Positions 35,413-44,314 of a stretch of DNA of 54,481 nucleotides are shown in pieces. Position 1 is the stretch's first letter, and the number at the start of each line of letters is the position of its first letter. The stretch is from Aquimarina pacifica (GTDB lineage Bacteria; Bacteroidota; Bacteroidia; Flavobacteriales; Flavobacteriaceae): positions 1 to 54,481 of the forward strand of contig NZ_JACC01000034.1 of the NCBI RefSeq assembly GCF_000520955.1. Reading direction: 5' to 3'. The position numbers and the translations under genes are program-made. Under the pieces are notes generated by a model that ran no database searches, had not been told where the DNA came from, and saw nothing but the letters and a program-made list of their open reading frames with translations.

Positions 35413-37296
35413 TTAATTTTCTTTGGTCGTTCTTTTTATCGTGTCTGATTTGTTATATTGTATGGTGGTTACCGTAATACTATCTCTTTGATGTGCTGAT
35501 CTATTTAAATCTGGATCAACAAAAGAACTTTTCTTTTTGTTTTTATTAATTTCGGTCTTGATTTTTTTATCAACTTCTGTAGGCAGTTCTTCATCGTCAG
35601 GACTGATATCTAATTCTTCATTGGTTTCTTTAAGTTCTGCATCTTTGAGTTCTTGGTCTAATAATCGCGAGCCTTCAGATTTATTCTCCTCAAGACGTTT
35701 TATAGTTTCCTCATCAAAGAAATCTGCTTCATCTTTGGGTAGGGGTATTCCCTTTATTTTAGTAAGTTGTGGAGGAGATTCGCCTCTAAAAAGATCAATT
35801 TTAGAATTAATCCGTTCTTCTCCGCGCCAGTTAAAACCTTTAAGTTCTCGAGCATTTTCTGGTAGATCACTTTCACGATATAAAGTACCTTCAATATTTT
35901 GATAGTAATATACGTCATCAATTTCTTGATCTGTAAGCAATAATTTGATTGAGCTAGAAAGTACTTTGTTAATCCCAATTAATTTTAGTTCTCCTTCACT
36001 TTCTCTTTGGTAAAATACAGTCTCTGTATTTTTATCAATATCTACCTGATAGATTTCGTTATCCTTAAATAGTCCATATAGTATTTGACCCTTTACTTGA
36101 TTATACCCTAATTTTAATGTGTCCTCTTGTGCAAGAAAAGCATTTTGGTATACTACAAGAGAATCTAATTTTTCGGTTTCTGTATTCGAAATAATTTTTA
36201 TGGTATCACCAGTCATTTGATTTCGTTGTGCCCATAAGATGGGGTTACCAATCATTTTTGTATATCCTGTAGTTTGATCGACATTAATAGAATCACTTTT
36301 GCCGCTCATGTTAATTTTATAGATGCGTACATCGTAGAAACCATTCATTATTCTATGATCAGGTTTCCCCGTGATTCTTAGGGTATCGCTATGAATAAAT
36401 ATAGAATCTTTTTCCTGTAGCGTTGCAGCTAATGCTCTTTTTGTAATAAAAACAGAGTCCTTATCTTTAAAAACTTCGGCATAATGTCCTGTAATAACAG
36501 AATTATTGGCGGTATCTAGTACTCTAATGTTGTTTGTTGCTGATGCGAACTGAGTGGTACTATTATAAAAAATACTATCTCCAAAAACCGTGCGATTGTC
36601 ATAATCCATTCGAGCATTTTTAATGGCATATCCAGTTTTTACTTTTGTATCATAGAATCCGCGTTCGCAGTATAATGTGCTTTCTTTTCCTTTTACCGTT
36701 GATGGACCATATAAATATGCATGACCGTTTTCTGTATAGTAATCTAGTCTATCCGAGTCTACAGTATTTTCAGGATTTACGATCTTTACTTTTGTATTAA
36801 AAGAATATTGTCTTCGATCCATAAAATAGCGACCTATTTTACTAGTAAGGACATTATTGGCAGAGTCCTTTACGGTACCACCACTTCTATAGTATGCTTG
36901 CTGCTTAAGTCTGTCAAAAAATAAGGTGTCACTACGTAATGTATTAGAAGGAGTTTCCATAAATACATCATCACTAGCATATGCAAATTGAGTGTTCCCG
37001 TTGTATTCGGCATATTTGCTTGTCATAGTAAGTGTGTCTCCTTGCTTAATTACAACGTTACCAAGTGCTTTTACGAATTTATCTTCTCCATAATGAATCG
37101 CTTGATCACACCATATTTCGATTCCTTCATGTTCCATATAGACTTGTTTGTCTACTTTAGCAAGAATGGTAGCGTTAGGGAATCTGTTCTGGTCTTTTAT
37201 CGTACGATCAGATTGTACCTTAATCTGTTTGCCTTCTTGAGCAAGAATTCCTGCACCAAATAAGAGTGCATATGTAATAAGGATTATATTTTTCAA
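35413..37296 (-). CDS. OstA/LptA-like LPS transport protein
   Basis: A 627-residue secreted protein of the OstA family, whose beta-jellyroll repeats in LptA/LptD form the periplasmic bridge that carries LPS to the outer membrane. Seen: signal peptide (KNIILITYALLFGAGILAQ), then repeated strands typical of the fold such as VYMEHEGIEIWCDQAIHYG, ALGNVVIKQGDTLTMTSKYA and AYLYGPSTVKGKESTLYCE, and an acidic, lysine-rich C-terminal tail. The frame extends to a TTG at 37317 lying in a near-match -7 box (TTATTTTG). The next TTG at 37296 gives a normal signal peptide and is my choice. No in-frame ATG is available. The Bacteroidota-specific role is inferred. Confidence 0.82.
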   Translation of the reverse strand: MKNIILITYALLFGAGILAQEGKQIKVQSDRTIKDQNRFPNATILAKVDKQVYMEHEGIEIWCDQAIHYGEDKFVKALGNVVIKQGDTLTMTSKYAEYNGNTQFAYASDDVFMETPSNTLRSDTLFFDRLKQQAYYRSGGTVKDSANNVLTSKIGRYFMDRRQYSFNTKVKIVNPENTVDSDRLDYYTENGHAYLYGPSTVKGKESTLYCERGFYDTKVKTGYAIKNARMDYDNRTVFGDSIFYNSTTQFASATNNIRVLDTANNSVITGHYAEVFKDKDSVFITKRALAATLQEKDSIFIHSDTLRITGKPDHRIMNGFYDVRIYKINMSGKSDSINVDQTTGYTKMIGNPILWAQRNQMTGDTIKIISNTETEKLDSLVVYQNAFLAQEDTLKLGYNQVKGQILYGLFKDNEIYQVDIDKNTETVFYQRESEGELKLIGINKVLSSSIKLLLTDQEIDDVYYYQNIEGTLYRESDLPENARELKGFNWRGEERINSKIDLFRGESPPQLTKIKGIPLPKDEADFFDEETIKRLEENKSEGSRLLDQELKDAELKETNEELDISPDDEELPTEVDKKIKTEINKNKKKSSFVDPDLNRSAHQRDSITVTTIQYNKSDTIKRTTKEN

Positions 37297-37828
37297 GTAA
37301 ATTAAATTTGTATGCAAAATAACGAAAATTGTGTCTAATGATTACAGCTTGAAGTTAAAATAAAATGCACTTCTGATTTAATGACCTTGAAATCTATTTT
37401 TTGTTGCATTTTGTTATTTAGAATGTAGAAAAGTCTGACACTAATAAAAAGATCAATCCAGATTATGTATTCGAACTTGGTAATAAAATTTTTGTTAGTA
37501 CCAAAATAGGATGTTTTCTTCAATTTAAAATGAGGGCAGATATGGTTAATTGTACTATATGCAAAGCATAAAATTTTTATGATTGTTGAACGTAAAAATA
37601 GATTGTCTGGGCAAAGTCTTTATTTAACATTTGTTTCTAAGCAAGCAAGTGAATAAGTATTAACATAGACTTCTTTTCTTTTGAAAGGTCAAATAGATTT
37701 GTTTTATAAGATAAGTTGAGGTCAAAAAGATGTCATATATATTCTGGGTTTAACAACTCTAGTATTTTGGTTTTACAAAAAAACCTCAAGCCATGCTTGA
37801 GGTTTTTAATACATTAAGACATATATAT
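37297..37828 (-). other. 532-base gap between the OstA-like gene and purA
   Basis: Holds the OstA promoter region and the purA terminator (37779-37807). A 62-codon minus-strand frame at 37335-37523 has no family resemblance and is probably chance. No tRNA-like or other RNA structure seen. Confidence 0.5.
37779..37807. terminator. Intrinsic terminator after purA
   Basis: Twelve-pair stem 37779-37790 with 37796-37807, loop CCATG, A-tract on one side and T-tract on the other. It starts about 22 bases past the purA stop on the minus strand. Confidence 0.93.
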
Positions 37829-39100
37829 CTATCTATGGATCGTTTGTGTTCTATCCGGTCCTACAGAAACTATTGTAATTGGTGTTTCTAATTCCTTTTC
37901 TAGAAATGCGATATAGTCATTTAGTTCTTTAGGTAATTCTGAAGCATCGCTCATACCTGTTAGATCCTCTGACCAGCCTTTCATTTCTGTATAAATAGGT
38001 GTTACATTCTCAGGTTCTATGTTGTATGGTAAATGAGTGATTTTTTTACCTTGATATTCATAAGCAGTACATACTTTTAGTGTTTTGAATCCGCTTAAGA
38101 CATCTCCTTTCATCATCATAAGTTTTGTAACACCATTCACATGCACAGCATATTTTAGTGCAACAAGATCAAGCCATCCACAACGTCTTGGTCTTCCTGT
38201 AGTAGCCCCAAATTCGTTACCGACACGCGCCATTGTTTCTCCGTCATTATCAAATAACTCCGTAGGGAACGGTCCGCTTCCTACTCGTGTAGTGTATGCC
38301 TTAAAAATTCCGAAAACATCTTTGATTTTGTTTGGGGCAATTCCTAAACCTGTACATGCACCAGCTGCAGTAGTATTTGATGATGTCACAAAAGGATAGG
38401 TCCCAAAATCAATATCTAACAGAGACCCTTGTGCGCCTTCCGCAAGAATAGTTTTTCCTTCTCTCTGCGCTTGATGTAAATATTCTTCACTATCAATAAA
38501 AGTAAGTGTTTTTAATACTTTTACCGCTTCAAAAAATTCAGCTTCTAATTCTTCTAGATCGTATTCGATTTTTGCATCATAGAAATCAATCATTGCTTCA
38601 TGCTTATTGGCAAGAGCACGATATCTTGTTTTCCAGTCACTTAATTCTAAATCGCCTATACGAATACCATTTCTACCGGTTTTGTCCATATATGTTGGAC
38701 CGATACCTTTTAGAGTAGAACCAATTTTTGCTTTTCCTTTGGCAGCTTCAGAGGCAGCATCTAAAATTCTATGAGTAGGAAGAATTAGATGTGCTTTTCT
38801 AGAGATTAGTAGTTTGGATTTATAATCTAAATTGAATTGATTTAGGTTATCTAATTCTTTTTTAAAAATTACGGGATCAATTACAACACCGTTTCCAACC
38901 AAATTGATCGCCTTATCATGAAAAATTCCACTTGGGATCGTATGTAATACGTGTTTAATTCCGTCAAACTCAAGTGTGTGACCTGCATTTGGTCCTCCTT
39001 GAAATCGGGCAATGATATTATAATCTTTTGTAAGAACGTCTACAATTTTACCTTTACCTTCGTCTCCCCATTGAAGACCAAGTAATAAATTTACTGCCAT
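37829..39100 (-). CDS. purA: Adenylosuccinate synthetase
   Basis: GTP-dependent joining of IMP and aspartate, the first committed step to AMP. Full length at 423 residues. Seen: N-terminal GLQWGDEGKGKIVDVL with catalytic Asp and the P-loop, FQGGPNAGHTLEF with the catalytic His, GIGPTYMDKTGRNGIRIGDL, EGAQGSLLDIDFGTYPFVTSSNTTAAG, and near the end VGPDRTQTIHR. The ATG overlaps the stop of the upstream Fur-family gene by one base (TAATG), so translation of the two is coupled. A strong terminator follows. Control of purine synthesis together with a metal or stress regulator is suggested by the arrangement only. Confidence 0.98.
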   Translation of the reverse strand: MAVNLLLGLQWGDEGKGKIVDVLTKDYNIIARFQGGPNAGHTLEFDGIKHVLHTIPSGIFHDKAINLVGNGVVIDPVIFKKELDNLNQFNLDYKSKLLISRKAHLILPTHRILDAASEAAKGKAKIGSTLKGIGPTYMDKTGRNGIRIGDLELSDWKTRYRALANKHEAMIDFYDAKIEYDLEELEAEFFEAVKVLKTLTFIDSEEYLHQAQREGKTILAEGAQGSLLDIDFGTYPFVTSSNTTAAGACTGLGIAPNKIKDVFGIFKAYTTRVGSGPFPTELFDNDGETMARVGNEFGATTGRPRRCGWLDLVALKYAVHVNGVTKLMMMKGDVLSGFKTLKVCTAYEYQGKKITHLPYNIEPENVTPIYTEMKGWSEDLTGMSDASELPKELNDYIAFLEKELETPITIVSVGPDRTQTIHR

Positions 39101-39570
39101 TATTTATCTTGTTGATTAGTTGGTTTCTTTTTAGTACCATAGAAATATAAAGAGTGATTTGTAATATCAACATCAAAAATTTCCTCGATTGTTTTTTTTA
39201 TAGATTGAATTCTTGGATCACAGAATTCTAATACTTCTCCAGAGTCAGTCAGTATAAGGTGGTCGTGCTGTCTGTCAAAATAAGATTTTTCGTATTGTGC
39301 TTGATTTTGCCCAAATTGGTGTTTTCTGACCAATTTACATTCTAACAGAAGTTCAATAGTGTTATACAAAGTAGCACGACTTACTCTATAGTTTTTGTTT
39401 TTCATTTTGATATACAATGATTCTATATCAAAATGTTCTTCACTGTCATAAATTTCTTGAAGTATAGCGTATCTTTCGGGTGTCTTTCTATGACCATTTT
39501 CTTCTAAGAAGCTGGTAAACACATTTTTAACGATTACCTGGTCGTTTTGTGTAGTTGTTTTAGTGCTCAT
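39100..39570 (-). CDS. Fur-family transcriptional regulator
   Basis: A 156-residue Fur/PerR/Zur-type repressor. Seen: winged helix [27 protein letters not shown] followed by [22 protein letters not shown], the recognition helix, and a C-terminal dimer region [24 protein letters not shown] with the regulatory-site histidines HDH and TNHSLYFYG. The usual structural zinc CxxC is missing, replaced by L-x-x-S in HLILTDSG, and only one cysteine lies there. So the sensor type (iron, manganese, zinc or peroxide) cannot be given. Exact -7 box TAACTTTG lies 13 bases upstream. It ends in TAATG with purA. Confidence 0.9.
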   Translation of the reverse strand: MSTKTTTQNDQVIVKNVFTSFLEENGHRKTPERYAILQEIYDSEEHFDIESLYIKMKNKNYRVSRATLYNTIELLLECKLVRKHQFGQNQAQYEKSYFDRQHDHLILTDSGEVLEFCDPRIQSIKKTIEEIFDVDITNHSLYFYGTKKKPTNQQDK

Positions 39571-39583
39571 ACGTTTAAAAACG

Positions 39584-39591
39584 CAAAGTTA
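39584..39591 (-). promoter_or_regulatory. -7 promoter box TAACTTTG for fur-purA
   Basis: Exact TAnnTTTG on the minus strand, followed by C, 13 bases before the ATG at 39570. It shows that fur-purA can be transcribed apart from spoT. Confidence 0.6.
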
Positions 39592-39684
39592 CGCTATTTT
39601 TTATTAGCTCCCTAACCCCCCAAAGAGAGAATTGAATTAAGTACCGTTTTTTTAGTTCTTTTTCTGTTTTTGTCAAAATGTCGA

Positions 39685-39727
39685 CGGTAGAATTCCTAAT
39701 ATCTAAATATAAAATTTAATTCTATCG
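39685..39727 (-). repeat. Inverted repeat after spoT
   Basis: CGGTAGAATT (39685-39694) and AATTCTATCG (39718-39727) form a ten-pair stem with one G-U pair and a loop of 23 bases. It lies about 31 bases past the spoT stop. There is no T-tract, so it may be a 3' mRNA structure rather than a terminator. Confidence 0.35.
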
Positions 39728-39757
39728 AATAAGTTGTTATTACTAGATCAAAGTAAA

Positions 39758-41962
39758 CTATTCTCTAACAACTTTGTCAATACCACTAATTTTCGAAAGA
39801 TTTTTCATAACGGTTTTTAGGGTGTCTTTGTTCTTAACACCAACGGTTATTTTTCCGGTAAAAACACCATCATCTGTATCAAAATTCATATTATACATGG
39901 CTAGATGCATATTGTTGGATATGATTTGTGTAACTTCATTAACCACCCCAATATTATCGATACCATTTAGCCTGATTACGGCCTTAAATTCTTCTTGACT
40001 TGAATCTATCCATTTTGCAACTATAATACGATATGCATAGTTGCTTTGTAGTTGTAATGCATTAGGACAGTTATTTTTGTGTACCTTGATTCCCTCATTA
40101 ACAGTTATAAAACCAAATACTTCATCTCCCGGTATAGGGTTACAACAATTTGATAGCTTATACTCTAGTTTTTCTGAGTCTTTTCCAAAAACTAGCAGGT
40201 CATATTTGGATGTAATTTCTTCTTTGTTAATATCCTTTACGTTGCCTCGTCGAATTCGATTTTTGATAAAATTCATAAAGACATTACTTCGGGTAGTAGC
40301 GAAATCTTTAATTTTTTGATTATCAATCGTACCAATACCGACTCGATAAAATAAGTCAAGACTTGTTTTGAGTTTAAAATATAGCACAAGTTCGTTTACT
40401 ACTTTTTCACTCATTGTTATTTTTTGAGAACGAAGCTTACGTTTCAATATAACTTTTCCTTCTTCTGCGATTTGTTTCTTTTCATCACGTAAGGCTGACT
40501 TTATTTTTGCTCTAGCTCTAGCTGTTGTAGAATAGTCTAACCAGTTAGAGGAGGGTTTTGATTTAGTAGATGTTATTATTTCTACCTGATCTCCGCTTTT
40601 GAGTTCCTGACTCAAAGGGACTAATTTGCCATTAACTCTGGCTCCTCGTGTTCTTAACCCTATCTCGGTATGTACACTAAAACCAAAATCTAGAGCTGTT
40701 GCTCCTTTTGGTAATGATTTTAGATCCCCTTCTGGAGTAAATACAAATATTTCTTTGGCATATAAGTTTAATTTGAATTCTTCTACAAAATCAACCGCAT
40801 TAGATTCTGAATTTTCAAGAGCTTCTTGTAATCGGTTTAACCAGCCATCGAGACCTTGATCTTGTTTCTCTTCTGTATTTTTGTATTTGTAGTGTGCGGC
40901 ATACCCTTTCTCTGCGACTTCATGCATACGTTCACTGCGTATCTGGACTTCTACCCATTTACTATCGGGACCTATAACTGTAATATGTAATGCTTCATAG
41001 CCTGTAGATTTAGGTTGAGAAATCCAATCTCTCAATCTTATAGGATTGGGTCTAAAATAATCGGTTACTACGGTATAAATTTTCCAGGCAATAAATTTTT
41101 CATTTTCAAGATCAGATTTGTAAATAATCCTTATGGCAAACTTATCGTATACTTCATCGAATGATATGTTTTGTTTAACCATTTTTCTGCGGATTGAGAA
41201 AATGGATTTCGGTCTCCCTTTTATATCATAATTTAATCCTTCTTTATCAAGACCTTCTCTAATTTGATCAGAAAATCTCTTAATATAAGCATCTTGCTCT
41301 TCTTTACTTTCTTTGATTTTTTCAAGAATATCTTTGTATACCTCTGGCTCGGTATATTTTAATCCTAGATCTTCTAATTCTGTTTTGATGTTATACAAGC
41401 CAATTCTATGGGCAAGAGGGGCATATATGTACAACGTTTCGGAGGCAATTTTTACTTGTTTGTCAGAGCGCATTGCGTCCATTGTCTGCATATTATGCAG
41501 GCGATCAGCGATCTTAATAATGATAACTCTAACATCATCATTAAGTGTAAGCAGCATTTTTCTGAAGTTCTCTGCTTGTAGCGATATATCCCTATCTTTT
41601 TTTAGAGATGAAATTTTGGTGAGTCCATCAACAATGCGTGCTATGGTTTCTCCAAAAATCTGTTCAAGATCTACTAGTGTATATTCTGTGTCTTCGACGA
41701 CATCATGCAATAGTGCAGCGGCAATAGATGTGGCATCTAAACCAATCTCGCTAGCAACAATTTTTGCTACGGCAATTGGATGAAAGATATAAGCTTCTCC
41801 GCTTTTGCGTCGTTGGTTTTTATGTGCATCTACAGCGATGTCAAAAGCTTGTCGAATAAGTTTTTGGTCCTCCTTACTCAGATCCCTATAACTAATACGA
41901 AGCAACTCTTTATATTGCTTGGCAATTTTCTTGTTTTCTTCGTCTATAGCAGCTTCGGTCAT
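39758..41962 (-). CDS. spoT: Bifunctional (p)ppGpp synthetase/hydrolase, RelA/SpoT family
   Basis: Makes and degrades the alarmone (p)ppGpp in the stringent response. Full length, 734 residues. N-terminal HD hydrolase: YIFHPIAVAKIVAS (H61), LLHDVVEDTEYT with H86-D87, and KIADRLHNMQTM, all intact, so hydrolase activity is expected. Synthetase: KGRPKSIFSIRRKM and WVEVQIRSERMHEVAEKGYAAH. Then the TGS domain (EIFVFTPEGDLKSLPKGAT), a zinc-finger-like helical region with NCCNPIPGDEVFGF, and a C-terminal ACT domain. The ATG at 41962 starts MTEAAIDEENKKIAKQY. fur and purA follow on the same strand after 187 bases. Confidence 0.97.
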   Translation of the reverse strand: MTEAAIDEENKKIAKQYKELLRISYRDLSKEDQKLIRQAFDIAVDAHKNQRRKSGEAYIFHPIAVAKIVASEIGLDATSIAAALLHDVVEDTEYTLVDLEQIFGETIARIVDGLTKISSLKKDRDISLQAENFRKMLLTLNDDVRVIIIKIADRLHNMQTMDAMRSDKQVKIASETLYIYAPLAHRIGLYNIKTELEDLGLKYTEPEVYKDILEKIKESKEEQDAYIKRFSDQIREGLDKEGLNYDIKGRPKSIFSIRRKMVKQNISFDEVYDKFAIRIIYKSDLENEKFIAWKIYTVVTDYFRPNPIRLRDWISQPKSTGYEALHITVIGPDSKWVEVQIRSERMHEVAEKGYAAHYKYKNTEEKQDQGLDGWLNRLQEALENSESNAVDFVEEFKLNLYAKEIFVFTPEGDLKSLPKGATALDFGFSVHTEIGLRTRGARVNGKLVPLSQELKSGDQVEIITSTKSKPSSNWLDYSTTARARAKIKSALRDEKKQIAEEGKVILKRKLRSQKITMSEKVVNELVLYFKLKTSLDLFYRVGIGTIDNQKIKDFATTRSNVFMNFIKNRIRRGNVKDINKEEITSKYDLLVFGKDSEKLEYKLSNCCNPIPGDEVFGFITVNEGIKVHKNNCPNALQLQSNYAYRIIVAKWIDSSQEEFKAVIRLNGIDNIGVVNEVTQIISNNMHLAMYNMNFDTDDGVFTGKITVGVKNKDTLKTVMKNLSKISGIDKVVRE

Positions 41963-42120
41963 AACATAACGTATTTTAAGAAAGCCCTATTTTGATTATG
42001 TAATATAATATTCCCCAGTTTATTAACGAGATTTTGGTATATAGTAGATACGAAATCATTCATCAATAAGTATTAAAAATACAATTAAGAAATGTAACCA
42101 CCAAGTCTTAAGCAATGGAT

Positions 42121-43353
42121 TTACTCACGGAGTTTTTTAATCCTTTGTAAAAGAGTAGGGTGTGAGTAGTGAATGTATACCATTGCGGGATGAGGTGTTA
42201 GGTTACTCAAGTTATTTTTAGATAATTTTTTTAGACTATTAATTAAAGCTTCCCCGTCATAAGTTTTTTTAGCATAATTGTCTGCCTGGTATTCAAAAAT
42301 TCTGGATACTACATTCATAATTAATCCGGTTACTTCAGAAATGGGACTATATAAAATTCCAAAAGCAATAAGTCCTATATGGAAAGAAGGTACAGTAATA
42401 CCAAGTGCTTCTGATAGTAACGGATTTGCTATAAATAAAGATAAAAACCAAAGGGTTAATCCTGTAAGACCGACAGATAGGAGCAGATTAAAAATCACAT
42501 GTCTTTTTTTATAATGCCCAACTTCATGAGCTAGAACAGCAACAATTTCTTCTTTACTTAAGTCCTTAATCAACGTATCATATAATGTAATTCTTTTCTC
42601 GTTACCAATACCAGAAAAATAGGCATTAGCTTTGGTACTTCTTTTAGAGCCATCAATTACAAAAACATCTTTTAGCTGAAAACCAACTTTTTTGGAGTAC
42701 GCTTCTATGGTATCTCTTAATTCGCCAGGCTCTAATGGTGTTTGCTTATTGAATATCGGCACAATCAGTTTGGCGTAAAACATATTCATCATCAGTGTGA
42801 ATAGAGACACTAATACCCATGCGTACACCCAAAATGTTCTTCCTGTGAGTTCATAAAACCAGATAATTATAGCCAATAATCCTCCTCCTACAATCATCAT
42901 CATGATTAGACTTTTTATCTTATCGATAAAAAAAGTTTTTACAGTAGTTTTATTAAAACCAAATTTTTCTTCGATTACAAAAATTTTATAATAGGCGGCT
43001 GGGGTAGACATAATATCACTACCAATCATAATTATTCCGAAAAAAATAAGACCAACCAAGATAGAATTATTAGATATACTTCGTGCTAAGTTGTCAATCA
43101 ATGCGAAACCGTCTAAAAAGAAAAACAAGAGCATTATCACTAAGGATACAGTAGATGAAACAAGCTTAAAATTAAAATTTGCTTTTTTGTAGTCAATAGA
43201 CTTTTGATATTCGTCATCGGGATAGACATCCTCGAGTTCCTCAGGAATTGTATTATTATAATGTCTTGCATTAAGAATGTCTAAAAGCGAATCAATAAGA
43301 AAAACAATTACAATAATTGCAATCAGTAAGTAAAATAAGGAATTGGGGGTCAT
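42121..43353 (-). CDS. M48-family (Ste24-type) membrane metallopeptidase
   Basis: Integral-membrane zinc protease of 410 residues. Several hydrophobic helices (about 5-25, 63-82, 97-117, 148-168, 173-195) come before the catalytic HEVGH motif with H276, E277 and H280 in VLAHEVGHYKKRH. Two further helices and the third ligand glutamate in EYQADNYAKK follow. The layout matches yeast Ste24 / bacterial M48A CAAX-type proteases, which cut membrane or lipidated peptides. Bacterial substrates here are unknown; protein quality control at the membrane is inference. Start ATG at 43353. A monocistronic unit with no strong promoter match. Confidence 0.9.
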   Translation of the reverse strand: MTPNSLFYLLIAIIVIVFLIDSLLDILNARHYNNTIPEELEDVYPDDEYQKSIDYKKANFNFKLVSSTVSLVIMLLFFFLDGFALIDNLARSISNNSILVGLIFFGIIMIGSDIMSTPAAYYKIFVIEEKFGFNKTTVKTFFIDKIKSLIMMMIVGGGLLAIIIWFYELTGRTFWVYAWVLVSLFTLMMNMFYAKLIVPIFNKQTPLEPGELRDTIEAYSKKVGFQLKDVFVIDGSKRSTKANAYFSGIGNEKRITLYDTLIKDLSKEEIVAVLAHEVGHYKKRHVIFNLLLSVGLTGLTLWFLSLFIANPLLSEALGITVPSFHIGLIAFGILYSPISEVTGLIMNVVSRIFEYQADNYAKKTYDGEALINSLKKLSKNNLSNLTPHPAMVYIHYSHPTLLQRIKKLRE

Positions 43354-43468
43354 TAGTTTATTGCGGTTAAAGAGTCAAACATTTGGGGTCAGGATTAATT
43401 TAGCAGAGTGTAAGTTAATGATTTTTAATTTGTTTTATGTTTTTTGTGTTGTTTTGCAACTTTTCTTA

Positions 43469-44272
43469 CTAAAAGTCTCGTTGTCTTTTTGCTTCAAAAA
43501 TGAGGATTCCTGCAGCTACAGAAACATTCATTGAATCAATTACTCCACTCATTGGTATTTTAATGTTTTGATTTGTGTTAGACAAAAATGTATTGCTCAA
43601 ACCAGTGGCTTCAGTACCAACGATAATAGCGGTTGGTTTAGTATAATCTTGGGTGTTATAATTTACTGAGGCCTCTAAAGCGGCTCCATACATTGCAATG
43701 TTTTTTTGTTTAAGAAAGTCTATGATTTCTTGGGTGGATCCTGTTGCCACAGTATTTGTAAAAATACAACCCACGCTTGATCGAATTACATTTGGATTAA
43801 ATAAATCTGTTTTTGGGTTGGCAATAAGTACAGCATCTAGTTGAGCGGCATCTGCAGTTCTAAGCAAAGCGCCAATATTACCTGGTTTTTCAGGAGCTTC
43901 GGCAACGAGAATAAGTGGGTTTTTTGATGGTAATTCTAGATTTTTTATATCAATATTTTTAGATTTCACTACAGCTATTAGGCCTTCTGTGGTTGATCTA
44001 TATGCTATTTTTTGATATATTTCAGGGGTAACTTCAAATACAGAAATTTGAACTTTTGACTTTTTGATTAGTTCCAAAATTTCTGATTCTGGTATAATGG
44101 ATGAACAATAGTATACCTGTGTTATTGTATAGTTGCCATGAATGGCCAAAGTAAGTTCTCGTCTACCCTCAATAATAAAACTTTTTTCTTTTTTACGTAC
44201 TCTAGATTTTTCTTTAAGTTGAAAAAGAAGTTTTATTTTTTCATTTTGAATGCTTTTTATCTGATGCTGCAT
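43469..44272 (-). CDS. TrmH/SpoU-family RNA 2'-O-ribose methyltransferase
   Basis: A 267-residue SPOUT-class methyltransferase that uses S-adenosylmethionine to methylate ribose in rRNA or tRNA. An N-terminal substrate-binding domain (IKSIQNEKIKLLFQLKEKSRVRKKE) precedes the knotted catalytic domain: PEKPGNIGALLRTADAA (motif 1), NPNVIRSSVGCIF, then IIVGTEATGLSN (motif 2) and IPMSGVIDSMNVSVAAGILIFEA (motif 3). The target base is not readable. It has an exact -7 box five bases before the ATG, inside the short gap after the hybrid kinase stop, so it has its own, possibly leaderless, promoter. Confidence 0.92.
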   Translation of the reverse strand: MQHQIKSIQNEKIKLLFQLKEKSRVRKKEKSFIIEGRRELTLAIHGNYTITQVYYCSSIIPESEILELIKKSKVQISVFEVTPEIYQKIAYRSTTEGLIAVVKSKNIDIKNLELPSKNPLILVAEAPEKPGNIGALLRTADAAQLDAVLIANPKTDLFNPNVIRSSVGCIFTNTVATGSTQEIIDFLKQKNIAMYGAALEASVNYNTQDYTKPTAIIVGTEATGLSNTFLSNTNQNIKIPMSGVIDSMNVSVAAGILIFEAKRQRDF

Positions 44273-44277
44273 GTAGA

Positions 44278-44285
44278 CAAAGATA
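44278..44285 (-). promoter_or_regulatory. -7 promoter box TATCTTTG, five bases before an ATG
   Basis: Exact TAnnTTTG on the minus strand ending at 44278, with the methyltransferase ATG at 44272. Same geometry as the box at 5880: transcription is predicted to start at about the ATG. Confidence 0.55.
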
Positions 44286-44314
44286 TAATAATAGCAAGGA
44301 AAAGACTGTTTTTT

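Noticed and set aside
37335..37523. 62-codon minus-strand open frame between the OstA-like gene and purA
   Set aside because: No family resemblance and no supporting signals; likely chance.
41313..41783. 156-codon open frame antisense to spoT
   Set aside because: It covers the conserved HD domain of spoT on the opposite strand and has no family features of its own.
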